Source of the DNA: an uncultured Clostridia bacterium
GTDB taxonomy: Bacteria > Bacillota > Clostridia > TANB77 > CAG-508
DNA: 64,000 nucleotides
Assembly: GCA_934182465.1 (NCBI GenBank)
Contig: CAKPRG010000006.1
Span: forward strand, 1-64,000
Direction of reading: 5' to 3'
Position 1 is the first letter of the stretch. Every line of letters starts with the position of its first letter. A program made the translations under genes and the position numbers. The notes beneath the pieces were generated by a model. It was not told the DNA's origin. It did not search any database and saw only the letters and a program-made list of their open reading frames with translations. This document shows, in pieces, positions 6,817-13,675 of the stretch.

Positions 6817-7987
6817 TTAATAAATTTTCATTTAAGAGAATATCATTATTCATATAGTATTCATTTAATTTCTCTATTTCTTGTTCTTTGTATCTGTCAA
6901 AAATTGTTGTATATGTATTAAGAGTTACCGAAACGTCTTTATGACCTAATAATCTTTGCACAGCAACAGCTCTCATACCTGCCTCAATACACCTTGTTCC
7001 AAAAGTATGTCTTAAACTGTGTGATGATATATCTTCAATGCCCATAGCTTTTAATATTCGTTTTAACCTATAATTCACATTATTAGTAAACACTAAAGTA
7101 TCATTTTTACTTGTAAATAATAAATTATCTTTGTTATTATCAGCTTCTTGCATTTGTTCAATGATGCTATCTCTTATAAAATCGGGAATAGGGACATCTC
7201 TTTTTCCAGAATAAGTTTTAGTTTTATTTCCAACAATTAATTTTTTATTTTTATCAACTGTTAAAGTTCTTCTTATTGAAACAATATTCTTTTGTAAATT
7301 TATATCTGTCTTTTTTAAAGCTAAAGCTTCTCCAATACGAAGTCCTAAAAACATTTGAAATAAGAAAACATTTTTATATGGTTCTAAACTTATAGGCATA
7401 CTCATTAGATAATTAGTAAAAGCTTGTTGTTCTTCTATAGTCATTGCTCTAACTTCTTTATCTTCCTTATTGCTTTTAGGTCGTATAACATCAGCCATAG
7501 GATTCTTTATAATATAACCTTTCTTTTGTGCGATAGAATAAGCACTATATATTAATTCATGTATTTTTGATATATACGAATTACTATAATCTCTAAGGGA
7601 ATTCATATAGTTTTGAATTTCGTCACTATTTAGCTCATCAATATTTCGAGTTGCTAAATCCCATTTTTCTATTTTCTTTAAAGTTCTTAATAATCTGTTA
7701 TATTGATTACCACCTATTAAACCTAAATCAAATTTTCTTTCAATATTAGACTTTATTAAAAGATTAAGTGGAATTCCGTTGTTATTATTGTATAAAATAT
7801 TTTCTTTTTGATATTTTAAAGCTGTTAAAAAATCTTTAGCTTCATCTTGAGATTTTAAACATTTACACTTTCTTTGTTTTTTTAATGTTGTAGGATTTAC
7901 TACATAATACCAACACTCCCAATAATCTCTATTTTTATTATAATAAATAGCGCCATCTTCGTTTTTACTTGGGCGACCTTTTTTCAT
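6788..7987 (-). CDS. int: Tyrosine recombinase (integrase) of the element
   Basis: This catalyses site-specific integration and excision at the tRNA-Glu 3' end. The 399-residue protein has an N-terminal arm-binding-like domain (about 1-60, starting KKGRPSKNEDGAIYY), a core-binding helical domain (about 65-160) and a catalytic domain. Catalytic residues visible are Arg in LGLRIGEAL (about 215), the HSLRHTF box (about 322), LLGHKD (about 345) and the nucleophile Tyr in LNTYTTIF (about 358). AGAGGTGA lies just before the ATG. The excisionase-like gene is 10 bases upstream. The N-terminal domain is the likely reader of the TTGCAAA repeats near both ends. Confidence 0.95.
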   Translation of the reverse strand: MKKGRPSKNEDGAIYYNKNRDYWECWYYVVNPTTLKKQRKCKCLKSQDEAKDFLTALKYQKENILYNNNNGIPLNLLIKSNIERKFDLGLIGGNQYNRLLRTLKKIEKWDLATRNIDELNSDEIQNYMNSLRDYSNSYISKIHELIYSAYSIAQKKGYIIKNPMADVIRPKSNKEDKEVRAMTIEEQQAFTNYLMSMPISLEPYKNVFLFQMFLGLRIGEALALKKTDINLQKNIVSIRRTLTVDKNKKLIVGNKTKTYSGKRDVPIPDFIRDSIIEQMQEADNNKDNLLFTSKNDTLVFTNNVNYRLKRILKAMGIEDISSHSLRHTFGTRCIEAGMRAVAVQRLLGHKDVSVTLNTYTTIFDRYKEQEIEKLNEYYMNNDILLNENLLNESEEFERE

Positions 7988-7997
7988 AAAATCACCT

Positions 7998-8282
7998 CTA
8001 ATCTTTTCTTTCCATTTTCCAAATTAAATATGGTAATAACATTACTTGATATTTTTTACCAACTTTAATTGCGGGAAAATCATTTCTATTAAATGTTTTA
8101 TACACTGCAGATTCTGATATTTTCAAATCTTTCATAACATCTCTAACAGTTAGCATTATAAATGGGTTAGTTACTTTTTTCATAGAATCTAAAGTCATTA
8201 ATTGTTTTTGATTGTATTTTTGTTCATCTTCTGCAAGTATTTCATTTAATAATTTATTTGTAATTTCTTCTATCTTTTCCAT
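7998..8282 (-). CDS. Excisionase-like HTH protein
   Basis: The 94-residue protein has a C-terminal winged-helix segment (VRDVMKDLKISESAVYKTFN, then FPAIKVGKKYQV) typical of Xis/MerR-type small DNA-binding proteins placed directly before integrase genes. Such proteins bend the attachment site to favour excision. The gene ends 10 bases before integrase, so they are co-transcribed. The Shine-Dalgarno site is weak, which may keep its level low. Confidence 0.8.
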   Translation of the reverse strand: MEKIEEITNKLLNEILAEDEQKYNQKQLMTLDSMKKVTNPFIMLTVRDVMKDLKISESAVYKTFNRNDFPAIKVGKKYQVMLLPYLIWKMERKD

Positions 8283-8293
8283 ACATTTACCAT

Positions 8294-8605
8294 TTATCTT
8301 TCTTTATCTTCTTCAAAATTTTTAGAAGTATCTCGTTCTCTAAAAATAATGTCGTATTTTCCGTTATTACAATTAAAACTATCTCTAAACTTGTCCGTTA
8401 CAATTTCTAGTAATGCAATATATTCTTCAAAAGTTAGTTTTTTATCTGTAAATAATTTTTCTTTTAAGTCTTTCTTTAAGATGTTTTTATTTGTACTTTC
8501 ACAATATTTTTGATGAAACCAAAAATCACAATAATCTTCTTCATATAAAAAAACTTCATCTTCATCAAAATCAAAACTTTTAAATAAATTTTTAAATAAA
8601 CTCAT
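8294..8605 (-). CDS. Hypothetical 103-residue element protein
   Basis: I recognise no family. It is acidic at the N-terminus (SFDFDEDEVFLYEEDYCDFW), then mainly helical. GAGGAAATTTT precedes the ATG. The gene sits between a 54-residue small gene and the excisionase-like gene in one tight operon, with gaps of 9-11 bases. A role in element upkeep or excision control is only a guess from position. Confidence 0.65.
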   Translation of the reverse strand: MSLFKNLFKSFDFDEDEVFLYEEDYCDFWFHQKYCESTNKNILKKDLKEKLFTDKKLTFEEYIALLEIVTDKFRDSFNCNNGKYDIIFRERDTSKNFEEDKER

Positions 8606-8614
8606 AAAATTTCC

Positions 8615-8779
8615 TCACTTTTCATAATCATTTTTAGACCACTCAACATATTTTCCATCTCGTGAAAAATGTGTAGTTTCTTTTCTATATTTTTTTAATA
8701 CTGTTTTATATTCGATATACACTTCATTAATCAAAATTTGAATTTCTGTTTTTTCATAAATCTTTTTTTCTTTATTCAT
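8615..8779 (-). CDS. Small 54-residue element protein
   Basis: ATG at 8777-8779 overlaps the stop of the upstream gene (8772-8774), so translation is coupled. The frame runs to TGA at 8615-8617 and that stop is followed by GAGGAAATT for the next gene. The product is a charged helix with EVYIEYKTVLKKYRKETTHF and ends in a segment like GKYVEWSKNDYEK. The family is unknown. Tight packing on both sides supports it as a real gene. Confidence 0.65.
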   Translation of the reverse strand: MNKEKKIYEKTEIQILINEVYIEYKTVLKKYRKETTHFSRDGKYVEWSKNDYEK

Positions 8780-9521
8780 TAGAAGAATCTTCCATAGTAC
8801 TTTTTACAAAATCTAATATAATAAATACAATTTTTAAAATCATATTTAATGTTTCTTCATCAGAAAGCTTAATTACTGAGGAAGTGGATTCATTTGTTGT
8901 GCTTTGCTGATTTGTGTCTAATTTTGTATTCTCATTTGATGTAGAAGTGTTAATTGCTTTATTATTAGCTTTTACTTTTTCTAATCTTAATTGACTTTCA
9001 AAAAAGTTATTATCAATATTTAATGTTTGTGTCATATTATTTATATTAGGAAAAAGAGGAGAATTTTTTTCTTCTTGTTTTGATATTGAAGTTTTATTTT
9101 GTTCAAAATTCTCATTATTCTTATTTCCAAATATTTTTTTATTTCTTTTAGAACGAGGAATATATCTTCCTTTTTTTTCAAAGTTTTTATAGTTAAATGA
9201 TTCTCTTATAAAAAATTCTGTAATTTTAAAAGCTTGTTCTTTTGTAATACTCTTAAATTTATTTTCATTATCTTTGTTTACTGTAAATAATGTTCCTCTT
9301 AATGTAGTTCCTAATTTAGAAAATTTATCAGCATAAACATTGGGTAATAAATTTTTGCAATCTTTTCTATAAATAACAACATAGTTGTCATAATCAAAAG
9401 TTGCTATTTCTCCACCAACTAATTTTTCTAAACTTTCTTTTGTATTTAAAACTTTTAATAAGTCTGGATTTTTGCCGACTTCTTTATAAACCCCAATTAA
9501 AAATTCGTTACTAGTTTTCAT
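8772..9521 (-). CDS. DUF3846-like protein with disordered tail
   Basis: The N-terminal 110 residues resemble DUF3846 proteins of phage and conjugative elements: LEKLVGGEIATF, a YVVIYRKD strand, an LPNVYADKF segment and TTLRGTLFTVNK. A basic patch (KKGRYIPRSKRNKK) follows near residue 120. From about 135 to 220 the sequence is low-complexity, rich in Asn, Ser, Thr and Gln. A hydrophobic helix is near the C-terminus (about 225-240). GGAGG is well placed before the ATG. It overlaps the upstream gene by 11 bases. The biochemical role of DUF3846 is not established. Confidence 0.6.
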   Translation of the reverse strand: MKTSNEFLIGVYKEVGKNPDLLKVLNTKESLEKLVGGEIATFDYDNYVVIYRKDCKNLLPNVYADKFSKLGTTLRGTLFTVNKDNENKFKSITKEQAFKITEFFIRESFNYKNFEKKGRYIPRSKRNKKIFGNKNNENFEQNKTSISKQEEKNSPLFPNINNMTQTLNIDNNFFESQLRLEKVKANNKAINTSTSNENTKLDTNQQSTTNESTSSVIKLSDEETLNMILKIVFIILDFVKSTMEDSSNE

Positions 9522-9720
9522 CTACATTACCTCCGTCATAGTCTTTTTTGATTTTGTTTTTCACATACTCTCTATAAGCTCTACTATCAATTAAATTTTG
9601 CTTTTTCAAATCTTTTGGTGTAATTACTTTAACTTCAACTAGAAAGTCTGGCTTCATATCTTCGTGAATTCTTTTTACTTTTGCTTTTGTATAATTTTTT
9701 CTGTAATTTTTCTTTGACAT
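9511..9720 (-). CDS. Small basic element protein (first gene of operon)
   Basis: The product of about 69 residues starts MSKKNYRKNYTKAKVKR and is basic throughout, suggesting nucleic-acid contact. The start is taken at the ATG two codons after a possible TTG, because AAAGGAG lies 9 bases before it. It is the first gene of the leftward operon leading to integrase. A 16-bp palindrome and 10-bp-phased repeats lie directly upstream and may control the whole operon. Confidence 0.6.
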   Translation of the reverse strand: MSKKNYRKNYTKAKVKRIHEDMKPDFLVEVKVITPKDLKKQNLIDSRAYREYVKNKIKKDYDGGNVDEN

Positions 9721-9746
9721 AATCAAATACTCCTTTAAAAAATATT

Positions 9747-9762
9747 TGATTTCCGGAAATCA
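9747..9762. promoter_or_regulatory. 16-bp perfect palindrome (operator candidate)
   Basis: TGATTTCCGGAAATCA is a perfect palindrome centred about 35 bases upstream of the ATG of the first operon gene. Its G/C-containing core stands out from the AT-rich surroundings. It is a good candidate site for the XRE repressor encoded at 10014-10730. Confidence 0.55.
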
Positions 9763-9817
9763 TTTGTTGTTCGAACTAACTTCATGATACTCTGATTGCA
9801 AGCAACAATGTATTTTT

Positions 9818-9864
9818 GTAATAAAATTTAATAATTCGTAATAACTTGTAATAATCTGTAATAA
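9818..9864. repeat. Four GTAATAA repeats phased at 10 bp
   Basis: GTAATAA starts at 9818, 9838, 9848 and 9858, so every spacing is a multiple of 10 and the copies lie on one face of the helix. This resembles an iteron or a multi-site operator. It sits between the repressor gene and the leftward operon it would control. Confidence 0.55.
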
Positions 9865-9956
9865 TTTTTATTTTCATATAAGTTCTGTAACTATATTCAT
9901 TTTGCATATTACATAACTCTTTTGATAGAATTTACTATAATCAAATTTAGACAAAA

Positions 9957-9996
9957 AAATAAAGCATTTGAGATTTTCTCAAATACTTTATTTTTG
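9957..9996. terminator. Terminator after the XRE repressor gene
   Basis: A long near-perfect stem (AATAAAG-ATTTGAGA against TCTCAAAT-CTTTATT) with A/T runs on both outer sides lies 18 bases past the stop of the repressor gene on the minus strand. Confidence 0.75.
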
Positions 9997-10013
9997 ATAT
10001 TCACAATATTTTA

Positions 10014-10730
10014 TTATTCTTCAAAGTCATCTTTATTCTCTAATTCTATATACAAAATATTTTCTTGTTCAAGACACTTTTTATCTTTTTCAGATATTTT
10101 TAATTCATTTTCTATTCGTTCATCATATTCTAAATCTTCTTTTGATATTATACATTTTCTAATTGATGGAATATACTTACCATTAGTTGAAGTTAGTGTT
10201 CCCATCATTAATCTGTCCATACTGTTTGAAATATTTAATATTATTTGTGTAACTTCTAATCTTGGACTATTAGGCTTATAATTTTCTAAAATAAATACAG
10301 CTATATTTCCATCTGCAACTATATGTCCCGATAAATATATTTTATTTGTTCTATAATCTACAAAATCAACAAAACACATATTATCTTTTTCACTTATATT
10401 TAATTTGAATTTTCCTTTTCCAAATTTATTTGTACTTGGAAAATATGCTCTATAATATAGATATAATGTTTTTACTCCAAATGGATTTTTACTCATATCT
10501 TTATTATTAATTTTTGTTGTAGTATTAAACAATTCATTTTCTGTTATTTCTAACTTATCACATATTAAACTAATTGTTTCTGCATCTGGTAATACATCTC
10601 CTTTTTCATATCTTACAATCATTGACTGACTTTTATTAATCATCATTGCAAGATTATCAGTACTTAAACCTTTTGTTTTTCTTGCTTCTTTTATTTTATT
10701 ACCAAATTCTTCTTTATTAAATCTTCCCAT
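10014..10730 (-). CDS. XRE-family repressor
   Basis: An N-terminal HTH (about residues 5-60) has the XRE pattern: IKEARKTKGLSTDNLAMMIN, then SQSMIVRYEKGDVLPD. The C-terminal part of about 170 residues is mixed alpha/beta and resembles the dimerization or ligand region of element repressors, without a visible LexA-like Ser-Lys protease motif. The start is placed at the internal ATG (MGRFNKEEF) because AAGGAG lies 7-8 bases upstream; a longer 22-residue extension lacks one. The gene diverges from the small-RNA promoter at 10821-10849. It probably keeps the leftward integrase operon silent. Confidence 0.8.
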   Translation of the reverse strand: MGRFNKEEFGNKIKEARKTKGLSTDNLAMMINKSQSMIVRYEKGDVLPDAETISLICDKLEITENELFNTTTKINNKDMSKNPFGVKTLYLYYRAYFPSTNKFGKGKFKLNISEKDNMCFVDFVDYRTNKIYLSGHIVADGNIAVFILENYKPNSPRLEVTQIILNISNSMDRLMMGTLTSTNGKYIPSIRKCIISKEDLEYDERIENELKISEKDKKCLEQENILYIELENKDDFEE

Positions 10731-10820
10731 ATAAGAACTCCTTAATAAAAATATTACACTATTAATTATACCATTTTTAGACACTTTTTTCAAGTTTCCT
10801 TACTCGCTCTAAGTGTTTAA

Positions 10821-10849
10821 TTGATTTTTATTGCTTTTTATGGTATAAT
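10821..10849 (+). promoter_or_regulatory. Strong sigma-A promoter (divergent from repressor)
   Basis: TTGATT (10821-10826) and TATAAT (10844-10849) are separated by exactly 17 bases, with a TG two bases before the -10. Transcription would start near 10856 towards the RNA described next. Confidence 0.75.
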
Positions 10850-10855
10850 AATACT

Positions 10856-10965
10856 ACTAGTAATAGTAATTAGAGTGGCTTTAAAATCTTAATATTTAAA
10901 TTCATTCCGCATAGCAATGCTTTGTGTCAATTATTGATTCGGGCATTGCAGTGCCCGAATTTTCT
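10856..10965 (+). ncRNA. Probable small RNA or attenuated leader
   Basis: Starting from the promoter, about 100 bases without an open frame lead to an intrinsic terminator: a 9-bp stem (10937-10945 with 10952-10960) followed by TTTTCTT. GCAATGC at 10914-10920 is the exact complement of GCATTGC at 10943-10949 inside the terminator, so a competing structure could prevent termination. This layout fits either a free regulatory RNA or a leader that controls read-through to the plus-strand genes. No known RNA family is recognised. Confidence 0.6.
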
Positions 10966-11037
10966 TATATATGAGATTTTAACTATCAGTTAATTCCATA
11001 ATAAGCATAATTGATTTTTACACTAGAATATATACTT

Positions 11038-11277
11038 ATGGGAGAAAACTGATGAAATTTTCAATCTATTATGGTGGACGGATGTCCTGGTAGTATTCCT
11101 GTTCGCTAAACATTATAATTGTAGTCATTCGACTTAGGGAGATGAATTTCTCCCTTATATATAATAAATAGTTGAAATTTACATAGATTTATTTTATAAT
11201 TTAGTTAGTAGTTAAATCACTGCAATGATTTAATTATTATATAAACATGGGATTTACTTTCATCAGTTTTCTCCCAT
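11038..11277. repeat. 240-bp unit closed by 20-bp perfect inverted repeats
   Basis: Positions 11038-11057 and 11258-11277 are exact reverse complements (ATGGGAGAAAACTGATGAAA). The 200 bases between hold smaller hairpins at 11076-11087 (GGAC/GTCC) and 11136-11155 (AGGGAGA/TCTCCCT) and no open frame. After the right arm comes a T-rich run. It may be a structured RNA with a terminator-like closing stem, or a small transposon relic (MITE). No clear target-site duplication is seen. Confidence 0.6.
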
Positions 11278-11299
11278 GTTTTATTTTTTGTCTTTAATT

Positions 11300-11440
11300 A
11301 TGCATAATATGCATAATTTTGTTGTTTTATTCTAAAACACATAATATGTAAATCAAATTTAATAAAAATACTCTAAAAATAGTATATTTTTCACTATTTT
11401 TATGTATAGTATGCATAATTCAATGCATGACATACATAAT
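11300..11440. repeat. ATGCATAAT repeats upstream of the Spo0A-C-like gene
   Basis: ATGCATAAT occurs in tandem at 11300-11308 and 11309-11317 and again at 11411-11419; related units are at 11423-11431 (ATGCATGAC) and 11432-11440 (ATACATAAT). The second cluster ends 8 bases before the -35 box of the gene at 11530. This suggests an operator, perhaps for self-regulation. Confidence 0.55.
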
Positions 11441-11448
11441 TCTATTTT

Positions 11449-11477
11449 TTGATTAGTCAACATAAAAATGTTATATT
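11449..11477 (+). promoter_or_regulatory. Sigma-A promoter of the Spo0A-C-like gene
   Basis: TTGATT (11449-11454) and TATATT (11472-11477) are 17 bases apart. The expected transcript start near 11484 lies downstream of any longer start codon in this frame, which supports the TTG start at 11530. Confidence 0.65.
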
Positions 11478-11529
11478 GATAATGTACTTAATAATATTTA
11501 GTTCAAATAATGTTGGAGGTATATTTAAC

Positions 11530-11907
11530 TTGAAAGTAAATTCTAATATAACATTTAATCGAATAACTCGTGAGCAAGCTATTAGTATTCATAATATTTT
11601 ACGTTCTCTTGGATTAGTTTCAAGCCTTACTGGAACTCGTTTACTCAATAAAGCTATTCAAATTCTTGTTGTTAAAGATTTAGAAATTGTTATATTAGAA
11701 GATATATATAAAGATATAGCTAACTCTTTTCCCAATATCACTCCTAGTCAAACTAGAATGTATATTCAATATGCACTTAAGCATAGAGATGAAATAAAGT
11801 CAGAAAAAAATTTTAAAAATATTTTTGGTTTTGAATATGATGAATATTTTTTCTCAAATAAAAACTTTATTGAAGAAATTGCTAATATAATAAAATACGA
11901 AACCTAG
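11530..11907 (+). CDS. Stand-alone Spo0A-C-like DNA-binding protein
   Basis: The 125-residue product has no receiver domain. Its C-terminal 90 residues resemble the Spo0A DNA-binding domain: an SLTGTRLLNKAIQILV helix, then LEDIYKDIANSFPNITPSQT and RMYIQYALKHR, where Spo0A has a [20 protein letters not shown]-type segment. TTG is chosen as start because GGAGG lies 10 bases upstream and the promoter lies between it and earlier candidates. It is transcribed away from the repressor, towards the tRNA-side end of the element. It may be a constitutively active relative of the regulator at 3767-4465 and could interfere with host Spo0A sites; that is inference. Confidence 0.75.
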   Translation: MKVNSNITFNRITREQAISIHNILRSLGLVSSLTGTRLLNKAIQILVVKDLEIVILEDIYKDIANSFPNITPSQTRMYIQYALKHRDEIKSEKNFKNIFGFEYDEYFFSNKNFIEEIANIIKYET

Positions 11908-11963
11908 TATTTTCAATGTGCCTGTAAAAATACCATACTTTTTTGACAATTTTTACTCATTGT

Positions 11964-12060
11964 TTGCAAAAATCACATAGAAAATCTTTTAAAGTATTGA
12001 TATAAGCTACTTTTAAAAAAATTAGTTGTTTGCAAAAATGTTTGCAAAAATGCTTGCAAA
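11964..12060. repeat. TTGCAAA repeats near the tRNA-side end
   Basis: TTGCAAA starts at 11964, 12030, 12042 and 12054; the last three are exactly 12 bases apart. Spacing and distance to the att core match the cluster at 295-428, indicating homologous element ends. They are likely integrase arm-type sites. Confidence 0.55.
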
Positions 12061-12153
12061 ATTTCTCAAAATGAAAAACAATGAAAACAAACAAAAAATG
12101 AGTAAAGTCTTAAACTTCACTCATTTAGGCAAATAGAACACTTTGAACAATAA

Positions 12154-12186
12154 TAAAAAAAGATGGAAAAGGTTTAATTTTCCATC
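12154..12186 (-). terminator. Terminator after tRNA-Glu
   Basis: Arms 12162-12170 and 12178-12186 pair perfectly (9 bp) and on the minus strand are followed by TTTTTTT. It begins 6 bases after the tRNA 3' end. Confidence 0.8.
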
Positions 12187-12191
12187 AAAAT

Positions 12192-12266
12192 TGGTGACCC
12201 CTACGGGAATCGAACCCATGATTTCACCTTGAGAGGGTGACGTCTTAGCCGCTTGACCAAGGGGCC
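12192..12266 (-). tRNA. tRNA-Glu (anticodon CTC)
   Basis: The minus strand folds as a full cloverleaf: acceptor arms GGCCCCT and AGGGGTC, anticodon stem TCACC/GGTGA with loop CTCTCAA (anticodon CTC), a GGGTTCGATTCCC T-arm and an encoded CCA. Its 3' 20 bases are repeated at 561-580 and 13 of them at 693-705, so it is the integration target. It has its own promoter upstream. Confidence 0.95.
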
Positions 12267-12296
12267 ATAAACTAACTTTATTAAGTTAGCTATTTA

Positions 12297-12325
12297 TTTA
12301 TACCATATTTTTCTTTTTTAGTCAA
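12297..12325 (-). promoter_or_regulatory. Promoter of tRNA-Glu
   Basis: On the minus strand TTGACT (12320-12325) and TATAAA (12297-12302) are 17 bases apart. The -35 box lies across the end of mrnC. A short hairpin occurs in the leader (12271-12288). Confidence 0.75.
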
Positions 12326-12713
12326 TACAAGAGTCTAGAATTTCTTTTAGTCTTTCATCTTTTTTGCTTAAATATAAATATCCTATTAGAGCTTCAAATG
12401 CTGTTGATTGAGCATAATCTGCTACATTTGCATTTTTAGCAACATGATGATTTTCTGTATTTCTTCCTCTTCTTACTATATTTTTTTCTTCTTCTGTCAA
12501 GTCTTCTTGTATTTTTTTCAAAATATCAGCTTGTGCTTTTGCTTTTACATATTTAATTGATTCTATATGTAGTTTGTGTGGCTTTGCATTAGAAATATTT
12601 ACTAACTTAGTTCTTATAAACATTTCATATACACTATCTCCCACATAAGCCCATACCAAAGGAGAAAGCATATCTACATCTTCTTGACTTTTATTTCTTT
12701 CTATAAATTCCAT
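12318..12713 (-). CDS. mrnC: Mini-ribonuclease 3
   Basis: This is the RNase III-like enzyme without a dsRNA-binding domain that matures 23S rRNA ends in Firmicutes. The 131-residue length is typical. The catalytic region shows SPLVWAYVGDSVYEMFIR (the acidic metal site), VRRGRNTENHH, and the second helix ADYAQSTAFEALIGYLYL. It follows rbgA with a 3-base gap, so the two ribosome-assembly genes share a transcript. Confidence 0.9.
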   Translation of the reverse strand: MEFIERNKSQEDVDMLSPLVWAYVGDSVYEMFIRTKLVNISNAKPHKLHIESIKYVKAKAQADILKKIQEDLTEEEKNIVRRGRNTENHHVAKNANVADYAQSTAFEALIGYLYLSKKDERLKEILDSCID

Positions 12714-12716
12714 ATA

Positions 12717-13655
12717 TTACGGCCTTTCTAAACTAATTTTTCCAAGTTTTCCACTTCTAAAATCATCTAATATTATTCTAGAAATTTTTTCTTCATCTAT
12801 CTCTCCACCAGAAACTAATGCACCTCTTTTTCTTGCCATTAATTTCATTAATTCATATATAAAGTTATCTTCATTTTGTATATTGGCAATTTCTTCATCT
12901 GTTATTTTGTATCTTTCTATAATGCTTTTTGAATATTCAGGATATAATTTTTTTAGTAATTCGTATGCTACTTCAACTCTTTCTAATAAATCATCTTTAA
13001 TTGTTCCTGTAAAAGCTAAATTTAAAGCTATTTCTTCACTTCCAAATTTAGGCCATAATACACCTGGTGTATCTAAAAGCTCTTGATCTTTACTTATTCT
13101 AATCCATTGTTTTTGTCTTGTAACACCTGGTCTATTTCCTACTACTGTTGTGTTTCTTTTTGATAGTCTATTTATAAGTGAAGACTTACCGACATTTGGA
13201 ATTCCTAAAATCATAACTCTTGTAGTTTTATTTATTCTACCTCTTGCAGCTTGTCTTTCTTTTTCTTCTAGCATTAAATCATCTATCGCTTTTGTTAATT
13301 GATTTATTCCTCTTCCTGTATTTGCATCTGTTAATATAGTTTTTGCTTCTTTTGAAAAATAGCTTACCCATTTTGCATTTACAGAATCATCTGCTAAGTC
13401 TGATTTATTTAATAATATTATTTTTCTTTTATTTTTTGTAATTGATTGTATATCTGGATTTCTACTTGCCAACGGTATTCTTGCGTCTAAAAGTTCTACT
13501 ACTACATCTATTAGTCTCAAGTCTTCTGTTATCTGCCTTTTTGTTTTTGCCATATGTCCAGGATACCAGTTAATATTCATTTGATTTTGCATTTCTTCTT
13601 TATTTTCATTATTTTTTATTTCTTGTCTCTTTTTTCTTTTTTGATACATATCCAT
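12717..13655 (-). CDS. rbgA: Ribosome biogenesis GTPase RbgA (YlqF)
   Basis: This circularly permuted GTPase acts in late 50S subunit assembly. The G motifs appear in permuted order: NKSDL (G4) near residue 65, GIPNVGKSSLINRL (G1) near 150 and DTPGV (G3) near 195. NWYPGHMAK at the start is the family signature. The ATG at 13653-13655 is preferred because AAGGAAG lies 8 bases upstream; longer starts at 13676 or TTG 13679 overlap the upstream gene. The C-terminal domain contains the usual KRGALVSGGEID motif. Confidence 0.93.
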   Translation of the reverse strand: MDMYQKRKKRQEIKNNENKEEMQNQMNINWYPGHMAKTKRQITEDLRLIDVVVELLDARIPLASRNPDIQSITKNKRKIILLNKSDLADDSVNAKWVSYFSKEAKTILTDANTGRGINQLTKAIDDLMLEEKERQAARGRINKTTRVMILGIPNVGKSSLINRLSKRNTTVVGNRPGVTRQKQWIRISKDQELLDTPGVLWPKFGSEEIALNLAFTGTIKDDLLERVEVAYELLKKLYPEYSKSIIERYKITDEEIANIQNEDNFIYELMKLMARKRGALVSGGEIDEEKISRIILDDFRSGKLGKISLERP

Positions 13656-13675
13656 TTTAATCACTTCCTTATTCA

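Larger units (their letters stand above)
693..12211. mobile_element. Integrative mobilizable element at tRNA-Glu
   Basis: The segment is bounded by direct repeats of the tRNA-Glu 3' end and has TTGCAAA repeats close to both ends. Inside it are a tyrosine integrase, an excisionase-like HTH protein, a MobV-family relaxase, a DUF3846-like protein, an XRE repressor and several small genes typical of Firmicutes integrative elements. No coupling protein or mating-pore genes lie within it, so it would need a helper for transfer, which makes it an IME rather than an ICE. The exact left boundary (693 or 561) is unresolved. Cargo at 1.4-4.5 kb encodes a sigma factor, an anti-sigma factor, a response regulator and a secreted protein. 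Confidence 0.8.

Noticed and set aside
9922..10281. 119-codon plus-strand frame opposite the XRE repressor
   Set aside because: It is antisense to a well-supported gene and to its terminator, with no Shine-Dalgarno site.
11071..11087. T-box-like GGTGG segment in the 240-bp structured unit
   Set aside because: The conserved T-box sequence (AGGGTGGNACCGCG) is absent and no aminoacyl-tRNA synthetase or amino-acid gene follows.
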